Shown piece by piece: positions 48,524 to 60,557 of a stretch of DNA of 64,000 nucleotides. Origin of the DNA: Niebla homalea (lineage: Eukaryota; Ascomycota; Lecanoromycetes; Lecanorales; Ramalinaceae). The translations under genes were made by a program, and so were the position numbers. The notes under the pieces are model-generated. The model did not search any database. It saw only the letters and a program-made list of their open reading frames with translations, and had not been told where the DNA came from. Numbering within the stretch: position 1 is the stretch's first letter; each line of letters starts with the position of its first letter. The DNA is taken from NCBI GenBank assembly GCA_019925105.1, contig JAHGAU010000035.1:434001-498000 (forward strand). Direction: 5' to 3'.

Positions 48524-48959
48524 GTCCTTTTGGCGCTCCGCTTACTCGCCCCGTACACCTTGCTGCGATGATCTGAGACAATATTCCGAACATGGAACTA
48601 CGCTGCCGTTACGCTGCGTTTCCATTGACAGACTCCTGCTTGGGAAGGCTGACGACGGCCATCATTAACTTTGGCAAGGATGGGGAAGCCGCACTGGCTT
48701 ATAGACTTGAAGCCTCCGTGAGACGAGGTTAACTAATCTCAAAATCCAGCACTCTGGGATGGCCCGCAAAGACAGGAATTCATTTCGAGACATCCGACGA
48801 CGGGATGCAAGGGGCTGCCAGGTCGTTCCCAATGCGCAAAGCCCAGACCACGTATGCTGTCCAAAGTCTAAAAGCGCCTCTTCATGAATAAGGACCGAAT
48901 CTTTACGTGATTACTCTTGTGCAATCAAGAGACCCAAAGACGAAGGGGATAGTGCAAGC
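48524..48959. promoter_or_regulatory. Upstream region of the GT25 gene next to the retroelement block
   Basis: 436 bp of unmutated sequence between the Copia end and the GT25 start. It must hold the promoter or part of it; no clear TATA box. The small frame at 48459-48668 crosses the LTR boundary and is not a gene. Confidence 0.4.
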
Positions 48960-50322
48960 ATGGGCGTTGGCAAAGGTTGGCAAAGAGGAGGCTCATTCCC
49001 AATATCCAGCACCCTTCTCAAGAGACGGCAATCCTTGATTGTACTTGCCTCCATCCTAGCCATTCTCCTACTGTTCAATGGTCATAGGAGAGGCTCCTTT
49101 GACGGGCTTGCTACGAGGTGGAAATACAACCAAGCCGTCGAAGATCATGACATCTTGAACAGTACGCTGGGTGTATGTAAAAGACTGCTACACACCTACA
49201 AGGGATCATCGGTTAACGAGACTATCAGTTCCAAAAGATATACGCCCTCATTCTACCAGACCGGCAAGACCGGGCGATACCGCTCCTCGCGGCAGCAAAT
49301 GCTACTGGATTGGACATTGAGGTTGTCACAGCCTACCGAGGCCAAGACATTACCCCGGAAGAAATACCACTGGTATGCGGATCATGTGACATTTTACTAC
49401 TCGCATGGATGTTGACCAAGTGATATCCAGACATGGAACTCCCTAGGGACCATGAATGCTGGCCATTTGGGCTGCTATGGGTCTCACCGGAGAGTGTGGA
49501 GAAAGTCAGTATCCCACCATCAGAGGCTTGAAAGCCGAGACTAGAGGAGACAACAGGATGCTTGACGAGAACATCGAGTCCGCGCTCATTCTGGAGAGCG
49601 ACGCCGACTGGGATATGCGCATCAAATCGAGCATGCTCGGCCTCGGGGAAGGCGCAAAAGAAATTGCAGACTTCAACTTTGATCCCTCGCCAGGCGCGCA
49701 TGGGATGGGTACCCATCCCAGAGATCTTTCGTTGCCGCCGGCGCCGTCTCCGTACGGGGACAACTGGGATCTCATGTGGATCGGTCACTGCGGCGCCCAT
49801 GGCGATCCCGATGGTCGAGCTTACAGTTATCATGACCCGGCGTCAGGAGGTCGAGGACATGCGTGGACCTTCGATGGCGCTCCAATCGCAGCCTGGGGCG
49901 AACTTCTACAGACCCGGCTGGTCTTTCAGCTGAGGACAGCTTGCTGCATCCCAGCATATGCGGTGTCAAAGCCTGCAGCCGCGAAGCTGGATCGGAAGTT
50001 CGCCATCGGGAACGAGCCTTTCGATTTGAAGCTGAGGGCCCATTGCATGGGAGATCCGGATCTGACATGTCTGGGCACGTATCCATCAATCTTCGGGGTC
50101 TCCGAATCGAAGAGTAACATTGGTTCGGATCAGAGGGCTACGGATGTGGACAATGTAAAGCCCGGGTTCGGTTTGCAGATGTCTGCGAGGGTGAATTCTC
50201 ATCTTCATCTAGCGGAGAAGGGGCCCGATTTCTGGCGGAAGGAGTGGGAAATCTACATTCCCACCCATGAGAATAGCACATTACCTGATGATGAGCAGAT
50301 TGACCCGGCGCAAGATAGCTAG
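48960..50322 (+). CDS. GT25-type glycosyltransferase, type II membrane protein
   Basis: Likely a Golgi-resident sugar transferase; donor and acceptor unknown. Exons are 48960-49172, 49229-49372, 49431-49504 and 49557-50322 (398 aa), all phases agreeing. The N-terminus is short and basic, then one membrane anchor (SLIVLASILAILLLFNG). The GT25 core begins NSTLG-FQKIYALILPDRQDR, continues with ATGLDIEVVTAYRGQDI, then GHLGCYGSHRRVWRKMLDEN and the acidic ALILESDADWDMR, the family's metal-binding DxD-like site. DNWDLMWIGHCG and AYAVSKPAAAKL follow, then a PFDLKLRAHC block typical of the fungal members. The reading frame of exon 2 was chosen over a longer open frame because only it gives the family motif. 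Confidence 0.86.
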
Positions 50323-50550
50323 AGAATAGGCGCGAATCTCAATTGAATGTATTTAGACAATGTCATGTAACGCGATGATGATTCAAAAGGTATGAATGGT
50401 ATGCTGGAGGGCTGCCAAATCCCATATATCTGACCTCATCTAATTCTGCATGGCCGATTTCAATGGCTCGATCTTGCAAAATCACCTGAGAACACTCCCT
50501 TGACCATCCCACCAACTTCTCCCTCGTAAAATCGTCCACCACCCAACACC

Positions 50551-51326
50551 ATGCCTCCCCACTCCCGAGGTGCCCTGATTGTAATCGAAGGCCTCGACCG
50601 CGCCGGCAAATCAACCCAACATGCCGCCCTCTGCTCCCACCTCGAATCACAAGGCCATGCCGTGAAACGTCTACGCTTCCCCGGTATCCTCCCAACCCCC
50701 AATGTCAACCCCGCCCCTCCATGCCTTCTTTCGTTTTTTTTTTTTTTTTGTTTTTTGTAATTTGTTCCGGTGATCTCATTGTATACATATATAGACAGGA
50801 CCACCCCAATCGGCAGCTCCATCTCGGCCTACCTCTCCCACGCCACGGAAATCGCCGACCACGCCATCCACCTCCTCTTCTCCGCCAACCGCTGGGAACT
50901 CCGCCCCGCCATCATCGCCGCCGTGGAATCCGGCACGCATGTCATCGTGGACCGGTACTATTACAGCGGGATCGTGTACAGCGCCGCAAAAGGCACTCCC
51001 GGGTTGGATGTGAAGTGGGCACGGGGGCCGGAGGTGGGGCTGCCGAAACCGGATTTGACGGTTTTCTTGGATGTGGATGTGGAGACCGCGAGGCGAAGGG
51101 GGGGGTGGGGCAGGGAGAGGTATGAGAAGGAGGAGATGCAGGAGAGGGTGAGGCGGGTGTTTATGGAGGTTCTGAGGGAGGAGGGAAGGGGGAGGAGGGC
51201 AATAGAACGAGAGTTGTGGATGCTAGTAAAGGGGAGGAGGAGGTGGGAGGGGTGGTGAGAAGGGTGGTGGAGGAGTTGATTGGGGGGAAGAGCTTAGAGG
51301 CGCCGTTGGGGACAATTGAGCCTTGA
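50551..51326 (+). CDS. CDC8: Thymidylate kinase (dTMP kinase), apparent frame break near the 3' end
   Basis: Phosphorylates dTMP to dTDP for DNA synthesis. Exon 1 (50551-50683) has the P-loop in IVIEGLDRAGKSTQ. A 111-nt intron containing a long T-run ends at 50794. Exon 2 (from 50795) has DRTTPIGSSISAYL, NRWELRP, the DRYYYSG motif, and the KPDLTVFLDVDVETARRRGG and RYEKEEMQERVRRVF LID region. After about 51,170 the frame runs to a stop at 51,258 without family features. The expected tail (VVDASKGEEEVGGVV to GTIEP) sits in another frame ending at 51,326. The change falls in a purine-rich tract, so a sequencing or assembly indel, a true frameshift or an undetected intron are all possible. About 220 aa if joined, normal size. 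Confidence 0.85.
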
Positions 51327-51398
51327 TCGTGCTTGTGGGAAAGAAGTGGGGAACCGGTGTACGAACGATTGAGCATTGAGTCATAGGACGTGACTGTG

Positions 51399-52640
51399 CT
51401 AATCTAGAATCTGAGCATCTGACCAATCGCTGTCTTCGATCACTGCTCTCATTGGCTGGGCAGGAACACGCCTCCTGGGATGATGATCGTCTCCGGACAT
51501 ACTCGACACCCTGCTTGCCACGGATACCGCATCACTATCATCCATGTCCTGTGAAAGCCAACTCTCGTCCAGCATCTCATCCTCTGGCTCCAAATCAGCA
51601 TCTTCAGCCGGAGCTGGATCACCGAGGACTGCTTGGGTCGGAGCACCACCCTTCTCTGCTGCCATTTCCTTGGCGTCTTTGGGCTTCTTCATCAAGATGG
51701 CAGCTTCCTTCTCACCTTTAGCTCGGATGCTCATTTCCTTGATAAGATCAACCCATTCGGTCTTTGCGCCACAACCAGGACAATGGCCAGCTATCGGCAC
51801 GATAGAATCACATGTGCCCCTCTCACTCAAGAACCTGGCGGCAAGGCAGGACAGGTGTGAGGCTGTTGAACAGCCTGCATGAGGACACACCAACGCTGTC
51901 CGTCGTTCTTTCCCTAGGTCTTTTGAGCATACGGCGCATAATATCGATTCGCCCGCTGCCAGCATGAGGACACTCTTCTCGAGATGCTCCCTCACACTTG
52001 CATAGCTGATGTCAAGTCCGTCGACACCTCCAGCGCCAAAAGCTGAATACCTTCGCTTCGGCTTTGCCTGACTTCTGGAGGCCTCTTGCGCAGAGGATGA
52101 GTCTTGAAGTGGCCGTCTTTCATCAAGAATGACATGAATGGTTTCAGGGATGCCATTAGCGGACCTACTGCCCCAGGTCTCCCAGACTTTGTAAACATCC
52201 TTACAGAAGAAGCGGACAGACAAGGGCCATGCAGCGAAGCTGGGACCTCTCAGAAGGCTGTGGAGTGTAGCGATCCCCCCACCCAAGGTGATTTGCGGTC
52301 TCTTCAGAATGACGCGTCCGGTCTTTGTGGTTCGTCTCGGTCTGTCGTCTTTTGAGACTTGGTCACTCTTAGCGAAACGTTTGGTCACATGTGGATTCTG
52401 CCACGCCCATTCGAACTGCAGAGCCGCAATCTTGGAGGTGAAGCCAGTGACGATACAAACCATTTGCCATGGGCGCAGACTTTGCTTGGAGGTTTTATGT
52501 GCCCCGCCTTTGGCATCACCGTTATGTTGTGCCAAGCGCCTGCGCGGATGGGGCGTGGAGCCTACGTAGAATTGTTTCCTACTGCCTGCAGAGCGAAGCA
52601 GATAGCAACAGTAAAAGGCAGGAATAGGTTTGGAATCCAT
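51399..52640 (-). CDS. SLX1: Structure-specific endonuclease subunit Slx1
   Basis: Catalytic subunit of the Slx1-Slx4 nuclease that cuts branched DNA and Holliday junctions. Single exon, 413 aa. The start is the ATG at 52640 (MDSKPIPAFYCCYLL); an in-frame GTG six bases upstream is not a eukaryotic start. The GIY-YIG domain is about residues 8-95: CYLLRSAG and YVGST, RRRLAQHNG with the conserved Arg, FEWAWQNP with the catalytic Glu. A RING/PHD-type zinc module with Cys/His pairs follows in the second half (CAVCSKDL, CPHAGCSTASHLSCL, HCPGCGAKTEWVDLI). The tail is acidic. It converges on thymidylate kinase with 72 bp between stops, and is divergent from the KDM5 gene. Confidence 0.93.
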   Translation of the reverse strand: MDSKPIPAFYCCYLLRSAGSRKQFYVGSTPHPRRRLAQHNGDAKGGAHKTSKQSLRPWQMVCIVTGFTSKIAALQFEWAWQNPHVTKRFAKSDQVSKDDRPRRTTKTGRVILKRPQITLGGGIATLHSLLRGPSFAAWPLSVRFFCKDVYKVWETWGSRSANGIPETIHVILDERRPLQDSSSAQEASRSQAKPKRRYSAFGAGGVDGLDISYASVREHLEKSVLMLAAGESILCAVCSKDLGKERRTALVCPHAGCSTASHLSCLAARFLSERGTCDSIVPIAGHCPGCGAKTEWVDLIKEMSIRAKGEKEAAILMKKPKDAKEMAAEKGGAPTQAVLGDPAPAEDADLEPEDEMLDESWLSQDMDDSDAVSVASRVSSMSGDDHHPRRRVPAQPMRAVIEDSDWSDAQILD

Positions 52641-53499
52641 CCGCACCGATTATTGGTGATATTTGGCCATACTTAGGCGCATATGCGAATGCCCATGAGC
52701 GTGGGATATGCGCCTAAAATGCATCCACGGTTCTCTACCCGGTTTGGTTTGGTACTGATGTAGCTATCTCGTGAAGGCCAGCGAATGCCAGTAATTTCCA
52801 TGGATCCTTGACAGATGGAGGATGAGAAAGCTTGAGCAAAAATATGCATCAGCAGAGTCACCATAGTCATGCAATAAATAGATTTAAATAAATATAAACA
52901 GTTGCAGTTGCAGATGCACAGATGTGGTCCGGCACTAAGTCGATCGGCATTACTTTTAGGGCGGCTTTTGGCTCATGCTCTGATGTTCAGGGCTGGATGC
53001 AGCTTAGCGGAGTGACAGGGGTAAGCCAAGTGGTGGCTTTTCTGAACCGTGATATGGCTTCGCCTTCTCCTCGCTCTTTCCCGCATTCGATGCCATTTCC
53101 CTCTTTTTGGCCCTGCTGTTCATAGATTTACACATTCTCTATCACTCCTCATCCACCACCCAAGTCTTAAATTTACAATACGAGCATGCAAAAGGTACCT
53201 CGTGCACTGTTCTGTCAAGAAAATCTGATCCTGCACATCATCATTCAGTCATTGCGGTGATACCGCAATGCTCAATTTGATATTCAGCCGGCTAGCGCCT
53301 CCCTCTTAGGTTACACTAGCCTTTCATCGGCACGCACCCACCTGACGACGCTGCTTGTAACTCATTTTCGCACATAAAGGCAGCCACCCCCCCGGGTGCT
53401 CAGATCACATCACTGCTCCAGCTCATCACATATGGATGCTGCATGACTTGCTAGTGCTACACCCACCACCACTCGTGGACCACGCATTCGGCTGCCAAG
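52641..53499. promoter_or_regulatory. Divergent promoter region of SLX1 and the KDM5-type gene
   Basis: 859 bp between opposite start codons. A plus-strand frame at 52922-53125 has no motif. A CCCCCCGGG run (about 53,390) and the leader of the KDM5 gene lie here; no confident single site can be named. Confidence 0.45.
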
Positions 53500-56400
53500 A
53501 TGGTTGCCATTCCTCCTAACCCAGTCAATATAGGTGGTGGCCTCAATGCTCTCAACTTCCAAGCACCTTTTCAGGTGCCATCATCAAGCGGGTTCAATAT
53601 CGATGTGCCTCCACCCAAGAACAGCATGTACACCAATTACGCCCCACATATCCCCCTCAGCCAGAGGAGAGCTCCTGCTCTGGATCTCAGCACAGTTGAG
53701 CGACGAGGTCAACCATCTGCTGCGAGGGAAGCTAGAAGATTGAGGCCACATGGTCTGCAAGAGGCTCCTACCTTCCGTCCAAGCGAAGAGGACTTCAAAG
53801 ATCCCTTTCAGTACATTCAGCAAATACGCCCTGAAGCCGAGAAATATGGCATATGCAAGATCATACCACCAGACTCTTGGGCTCCTGATTTTGCCATCAA
53901 TACCGAACGTTTCTTCTTCAAGACCCGACGTCAAGAATTGAACTCAGTGGAAGGTGGCACGCGAACGAATCTGCAATATCTCGACCAACTAGCCAAATTT
54001 CACAAACAGCAGGGCATGAATCTCAACCGCTTCCCCAGCGTCGACAAGCGTCCTCTTGATCTGTACAAACTGAAGAAGGCGGTCGAATGTCGAGGTGGGT
54101 TTGAAAAGGTCTGCAAGTTGAAGAAGTGGGCCGAGATTGGTCGCGATCTTGGCTATAGTGGGAAGATTATGTCTTCTCTTTCGACATCTCTCAAAAATTC
54201 TTATCAGAAATGGCTGCATCCTTACGAACAGTACCTCAAGGTCGCCAAGCCTGGCGTCCAGCAACAGCTCGAGTTTGAAAATGGAGGTCCTTTCACACCC
54301 TCTTCGACGAAACAGCAGACGAACGGCTCTCAGCAGGGCACCCCCTCATTCCTCCCCGACAATTCACCTGCTATGATGGCGTCCAATGCCCTCAATGCTT
54401 CACTTGAGGATATGCGCAGCCCCCAAGAAGAAAAATCTCCAGTCCTTGAAGCTCCAAAGCCTGTAATATCGTCTGGCTTCACCCCCGTTAATCCTCGTGG
54501 CTTCACGCCTATCAATGTAACTCCGGCTTCTTTCGCGCATGCATCTGCGACTGGAACACCCAGAGGCGAAGTTGGCAATTTCGTGTCACATGGTCCTCCT
54601 CAACTCTCGAATGGTGGCGCTCCACCACCCATGACCGTAAATGAGCATTCCTTTGTCGCCCATGTGCCTAACGGACACCCACCAAATCCGTTGAAGCGGA
54701 CCTTCAGTCAAGATGGAGGGAATGGTAATGGTAGCTCTTCAAAGGACGGTAACCTGAGCTTTGACTCGACTGATTCAGACGAGCGCCGAACCAAACGCCA
54801 GAAAAAGGCGCCCACCATTGTTGGTTCGCACATGAGCCAGCTTCGTCCCACTGTATCAAGGATGCCAAGTGGCCAAAGGAATGGTAAGAAAGGGGAGGTC
54901 TGCGAAGTCTGTGGCACTCATGATGAACGTTCTCAATTCATTGTCTGCGATGGATGTGATGCCGGCTACCATAAGAGTTGCCTAGAACCACCGGCTCGAC
55001 TGAGTCCCCTTCTTGACTGGCATTGTCCCAAATGTCTCGTTGGCACCGGTGATTTCGGGTTTGAAGAGGGGGGAGTCTATTCTTTGCGGCAATTTCAGGA
55101 CAAAGCACAGCATTTCAAGGATACCTACTTCGAGCCAAAGATGCAATACGATCCCATCACCAATACCAAGAAAACTGTTACTGAGGATGATGTTGAACGA
55201 GAGTTCTGGAGATTGGTCGAAAGTCCGTCAGACGAGGTCGAAGTCGAGTACGGAGCTGATATTCACTCAACGACACATGGCAGTGGGTTTCCTACGGCTG
55301 AGAAGAATCCCAGCGATCCCTACGCTCTAGATTACTGGAATCTCACTGCACTTCCATATCATCCCGATTCGCTCTTCAAGCATGTTAATTCGGAAATCTC
55401 GGGCATGACCATTCCATGGCTCTACGTCGGAATGTGCTTCTCTACCTTCTGCTGGCACAATGAGGATCATTATGGTTATTCTGCCAATTATCAGCACTTC
55501 GGGGCGACCAAAACATGGTACGGTATACCAGGTGCAGACGCTGAACGCTTCGAGAAGGCCATGCAAGAGGCTGTTCCGGAGTTGTTTGAATCGCAGCCCG
55601 ACCTACTGTTTCAATTAGTAACTCTGCTTCCTCCGGACCGTCTGAAAAAAGCTGGTGTCAATGTCTACGCACTCGATCAGAGAGCTGGCCAATTCGTTAT
55701 CACCTTCCCTCAAGCCTATCACGCCGGTTTCAATCACGGTTTCAACTTTAACGAGGCGGTCAATTTTGCTCCAGAGGACTGGGAGCGATTCGGAGAAGCA
55801 GGCGTTCAGCGTCTTCAAGACTTTCGAAAACAGCCTTGTTTCTCTCATGATGAGCTTCTTATGACTGCTGCAGCTCGGGACACGACCATTAAGACGGCTA
55901 AATGGTTGTCGACTGCCTTACAGCGCTTGCTGGACCGTGAAACGACGCAGCGGAAAGAATTCTTGCATCGACATAGAGAGGCGTCTGGACCGCACGACTG
56001 TAAGATAAGCTGTCTCCACGAAAGCGAGGCAGCATGTGAGTTGCAGATCGAAATCGTGAATAAGGACGTCGCAGAGGCTGAATACCAGTGCACATTTTGC
56101 AAAGCATATAGCTACCTCTCGTCTTTCCGTTGTGACGCCAGTGGCGAAGTCATGTGTCTGCTTCACGCTGGCATCCATGGTTGTTGTGAAGCCAGCGAAG
56201 AGCAGCGCCATCGCGGCTCAGGACACAGACTCCGATACCGCTTCGCGGACGACAATCTAGATGCCCTTGTCGAGAAAGTAGTGGAACGTGCGAATCAGCC
56301 GGAAAATTGGCAGGAAAAACTCTCAAAGGCGCTTGAAGAAGAAGAGCGTCCGTCTCTGAAAGTCTTGCAGGCGTTGGCCAACGAGGGCGACAAGATTCCA

Positions 56401-58689
56401 TGGGACTTACCGGGTCTCGAAGATCTCAAAAGCTTCGTCTCGAAGTGTAACGAGTGGGTAGAGGAGGCCCAGAACTACATTACTCGGAAGCAACAAAATC
56501 GCCGCAAGAATGAACGCGCATGGCGTAAAAGCAAGAGCGCAAAAGCAGAAGAGGCTGAGGAAAAGGAAAAGGAGTTGAGAAAGATCGACAATATCACTCG
56601 ACTACTGAGTCAGGCTCATGAGCTCTGCTTTGATTGCCCTCAGATTACGACACTCACTGAACGCTCCGAGGCGATTGCTGATTTTCAGAAGAATGCCCGT
56701 GAAGCCTTGGCAGGCGCCAATAGTCGTACTACCCAGGAACTGGAAGAGTTGGCCGAATCAGGAAAGGGGTTCAATGTAGATGTGCCAGAAGTTGAAGAGC
56801 TTGAGGCCTTTGTCAAAAAGCAACGCTGGACCGACGAAGCTAACGAACGGCAGCGCAACGGTGGGGCTCAATTCAAGACTTTGAAGGAGATCAAGGACTT
56901 CATCATCAAAGGTACTGAAGCTGGACTTCCTGATGAAGACGGCCACCTGGTTCGACTTAAAGATTTACAGGCTTGCGGTGAGAATTGGGAAGCTAAAGTT
57001 CAAGAATTGATCGCAATGGAAGTCATACATCATCCGCAGCTTGAAGCACTTTCTTCACAGGCGATTACCCTCCCGATCACCGATGAAACTCGTGCCAAGG
57101 TTGATGGCATACTGAGCAAACAACGAGAGGCCCAGAAGCAAATACAAAGCCTCTTCGAGCGAAGTCAGAATCCCGAAGTGCGTAACCGGCCTCATTACAA
57201 GGAAGCGCGCGAAGCGTTGGATGGTCTCAATATGTTGAACAGCAAGCCAAGTGGCTCTATGGACCTGGAGAATGCCATCAAGAAGCATGAGAATTGGATG
57301 CGAAGGGGTAAGAAACTGTTTGGGAAGGCAAACGCCCCACTGCATATCCTGCAGTCGCACTTGAACTATGTCAGGGATCACAACAGCTTTTGCTTCGATC
57401 TATCGGACAAGCCGCGCATGCCCGTAGAGCCTGCGACGCGAGAAAACAGTCCAGTCGATGGTGAGGAGATGGCGGGAATCCGATCTGAAAAGAACGTCTT
57501 CTGTATGTGCCGTCAGCCTGAGGCTGGAACCATGCTCGAGTGCGAGATTTGCCTTGAATGGTAGGTACTCGAATTTCTTCTCCTGTGCTATCGAAGCTGA
57601 CAGATTGATAGGTACCATGGCAAATGTCTCAAGATTGCCAGGGGTAAAGTGAAGGAGGATGACAGTTACAAATGCCCCATCTGCGATTACCGGGTCAAGA
57701 TACCTCGGGATGCCGCTCGACCAAAGCTTGAAGACTTGATTCAGTGGCAGGAAGAAATTCCCGAATTGCCATTCCAACCAGAGGAAGAGGATGTGCTGGA
57801 GGAAATCATAAATGTTGCTCAAGCTTTCAGAGACTTTTTACGACCGCAAATCAATCCGATGATGACGAACCCAGAGGAAGTCACCACACAACGCTTTTAC
57901 CTGCGCAAGATTGAGGGAGCCGAGATCCTTCTGGGGTTTGAGACCAACTTCTTCCGGCAAGAGGTCCACAAGTGGGCGCCGGTCACCACTGAGGCTCCAC
58001 CGGTCCTTGAGCAGTCGCTTTCCACTCGGAAGCCTCGTCCCACTAAGCAGCAGAAGCTGATGCAGCAGCATGGTGTGAACAGTCCCGAGGAGCTGCCCCT
58101 CCAATTCCGTACTAAGCCATATAATATCAACAAAGCTCGCAAGGACAGTGACACAAAGATCCAACCAGCGCCAGGCAAAAGACCCATGTCCTCCCAATCA
58201 ACGTCCACGGACAATTCTTCGAATCCAAACAATCAAGCCAGTCGAGTCCCACCCCCTATTTCGACTGCTCACAACGACCCAAGCTACGCCGCGCACTTTC
58301 CATTGCCATCATCTCACAATCCCAATTCAGCGTCAGCGTCCCCACACTTCGCCACAAGCCCGTACTTTTCCAACAACAGTGGGACACACCCTCAATCACC
58401 CTTTGGCGACCACCGCTCCCCTCTCTCCGCTTCGCACCCCAATCTGAGTGCAGGCCTGTTTGACACGAACAATGAGAGCCCGTTCGAGCATCCACACGCT
58501 CGCTTGGAAAGCACACCTCCCCACCAGCCCGACTACTTGGACCCGACATCCCCACGCACAGGTGATGCTACAGTCGATCGTATGTTCAGTGAATTTGTCT
58601 CCCATCCTGAGGATGAGGCAAATCAGCACAGTGAAGTGGCCGAGGCGCTAGAGGACCGTGGTCGCGAGCATCAGATTGAGGGCGAGTGA
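53500..58689 (+). CDS. KDM5/JARID1-type histone H3K4 demethylase
   Basis: Fe(II)/2-oxoglutarate-dependent demethylase that removes methyl groups from H3K4 in chromatin. Two exons, 53500-57560 and 57612-58689, joined by a 51-nt intron that splits the Trp codon of the second PHD finger; 1712 aa. Domains in order: JmjN (about 90-130; APTFRPSEEDFKDPFQYI), ARID (about 150-255), PHD1 (about 467-515; CEVCGTHDERSQFIVCDGCD), JmjC (about 620-770; iron ligands in FCWHNEDHYGYS and QAYHAGFNHGF), C5HC2 zinc finger (about 840-895), PLU-1-like helical region, PHD2 (about 1335-1385; CMCRQPEAGTMLECEICLEW), then a long Pro/Ser-rich tail. The order matches fungal Lid2/JARID1 proteins. Confidence 0.95.
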
Positions 58690-59494
58690 ATCACCCTCTC
58701 GATCGACCGACATTGATTTACGTTTTATGCATGCTAGCCAATCATGGTGTTCATCGGAAAAGGATGGAGGTCAGACTCGGACATCACAGTCTTGCATGCA
58801 CGCTAGAGCTTTATGTAGCCTTTTGCATCCGTCAGACCAGGCTATCATTAGAATCGGCCTTTGCCCATTGCTGAAGTGCTTCAATGCATGAGTTATTTAT
58901 GTGCTATTGATCAGAGGAGGGATTCATGGACTGAATATGCATGTACACTATTGAAACATACAATTGCTTATAGATCAAAATGCTCTCATGTCGCTGGCTA
59001 CCGGGTACCGGCCCTGATAAGTCCATCATCATTTCTTCACGGTTTGGTAAGCTGCGCCAAGGGAAGCGTGGTGAGCTGTACTGGATCAGATCTGATGTGT
59101 ACTGCGCGGGCGATGAGTTTGATTTCATCCTTGATACGATATGGAATGACCTGATACCTTCAATATCTTTTTATCAGAAGACAGCAGGCCAAAGTTGATA
59201 CAAGACGTCATTTGGCCGCGAAGCACACTTACACGCCGAAGACAATTATGCCCTCAAGGGTAAGCCATACTGACTGCTTTTAGGCAATTGCTTCAGTATA
59301 GTCATTAGGTCCCATGGTACTTTGTGTTCACGGAAGGGCGAGACCTGATGATATTTGGGCGAGCTCAAGTCACCACACTGAGTCCGCTCCGTCGATTAAA
59401 GAATGGACTTGCGAGCCCCTACCGAGGCATCATCACTTTTCGAGCACATAGGTACTCATAGCCCCCAGGACTGAGCTCCTTCTCCTCCCACTAC
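58690..59494. other. Convergent interval between the KDM5-type and EBP-type genes
   Basis: 805 bp with only short unrecognised frames on both strands; 3' regions of both genes. Nothing else seen. Confidence 0.5.
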
Positions 59495-60307
59495 TCACTT
59501 AACCTTCCTGTCCACGCCTATAGCTCCACTAGCTCTGGCAAAAGCGAGCCCAATGTTCCCACACGCTTGATACAAGACCCACAGCGGGAAGAAGACCCAC
59601 AGCATGTTGAAGAAGACCAGATATACCCACAGATACATGAAATTACCTGTATCCAGATTCGGGCTGCCCGTGAGCCACTCCGGCGCGAATGTCATGAAGC
59701 CTATTCCCCACTATCATTAGCCATGTCCTTCCTTTGCAAATCCCTCATGATGCCCATCGTCTGGAATATCCATACCGCCATAGAGCTCCCCCGTCGCCAA
59801 CACACTCCCCCAGAACCACAACTTCCCCCCATCATCCCTGCGTCTTATGAGCTCGCAGACATAGACCGCCAACGGCCCGGCCCCAAACACCGTCAGCAAC
59901 TCCAGGCTGATCACGGTCAGATCCGCGCCGCCCCACCGCTTATCCGCCTTTGCGTATTCTTGCCACAGTCGGGCTGTCGCACTGCTTCCATATTGACTCC
60001 CATACAACCGATCCTCGTAGCCGAGGAAATATACACCGGGCGACGTCAGCGAGGCAGGGTGCGGGTAGTCCGAGGTGTGGCGGATGGACGTGTAGGTGAA
60101 GAAGCAATTGTAGAGGAAGGAGCCTTCGAAGAAGAAGTGGATTAGGGCATCGAAGAGGTGCCAGATGTAGAGGGTGCGGAGGGCAGGAGTGGTGGCAGTG
60201 GGGAGGAGGCGGACGGAGGTGAAGTAGGCGATGAGGAGGAGGGAGAGGGCGGCGAGAAGGGATGTAATGGTTGTTTGGTCGATGACAAGACTAGAAGAGG
60301 TAGTCAT
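59495..60307 (-). CDS. EXPERA-domain protein, EBP-type sterol delta8-delta7 isomerase-like
   Basis: Probably an ER membrane sterol isomerase of the emopamil-binding protein family, or a related EXPERA protein. Exon 1 is 60307-59776 and exon 2 is 59700-59495, with a 75-nt intron (phase 1); 245 aa. Four hydrophobic spans are seen. Family marks: LYIWHLFDALIHFFFEGSFL, with the His and Glu positions used in catalysis, then RLWQEYAKADKRWGGAD, then LELLTVFGAGPLAVYV, and in exon 2 the GNFMYLWVYLVFFNMLWVFF stretch of the EXPERA end. Length and motif spacing match EBP. Fungi usually use an Erg2-type enzyme for this step, so the role is inferred, not shown. Confidence 0.82.
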
Positions 60308-60557
60308 CGCGGATGTCGGGCGTGACAGAATGATTGGTGGTTGTCTCTAACGTCGAGGTCGTAAGTACTCTAAAACTTCATGTAAAATGGCATTGATGCA
60401 GCCCTACAAGTCGTTGGCTAGTCATGTTGCTGTAGCTTTCGATGGGTCAGATCAAGTTTCAGCAATTCTATTTGTGTGAGCTATCTATGCAGCGTACAAA
60501 GACCGTCTAATCATGTCACCTACTTAAGCTCCGACATACTTGGGTCACAACAAGGGG
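60308..60557. other. Interval between the AIG2-like gene 3' end and the EBP-type gene start
   Basis: 250 bp, tandem arrangement on the minus strand; holds the EBP-type gene promoter. No specific site. Confidence 0.35.

Noticed and set aside
48459..48668. Plus-strand frame across the Copia right end
   Set aside because: It bridges the LTR border and unique flank; chance opening without motif.
51161..51426. Minus-strand Pro/Ser frames behind thymidylate kinase
   Set aside because: Antisense shadows of a purine-rich coding stretch.
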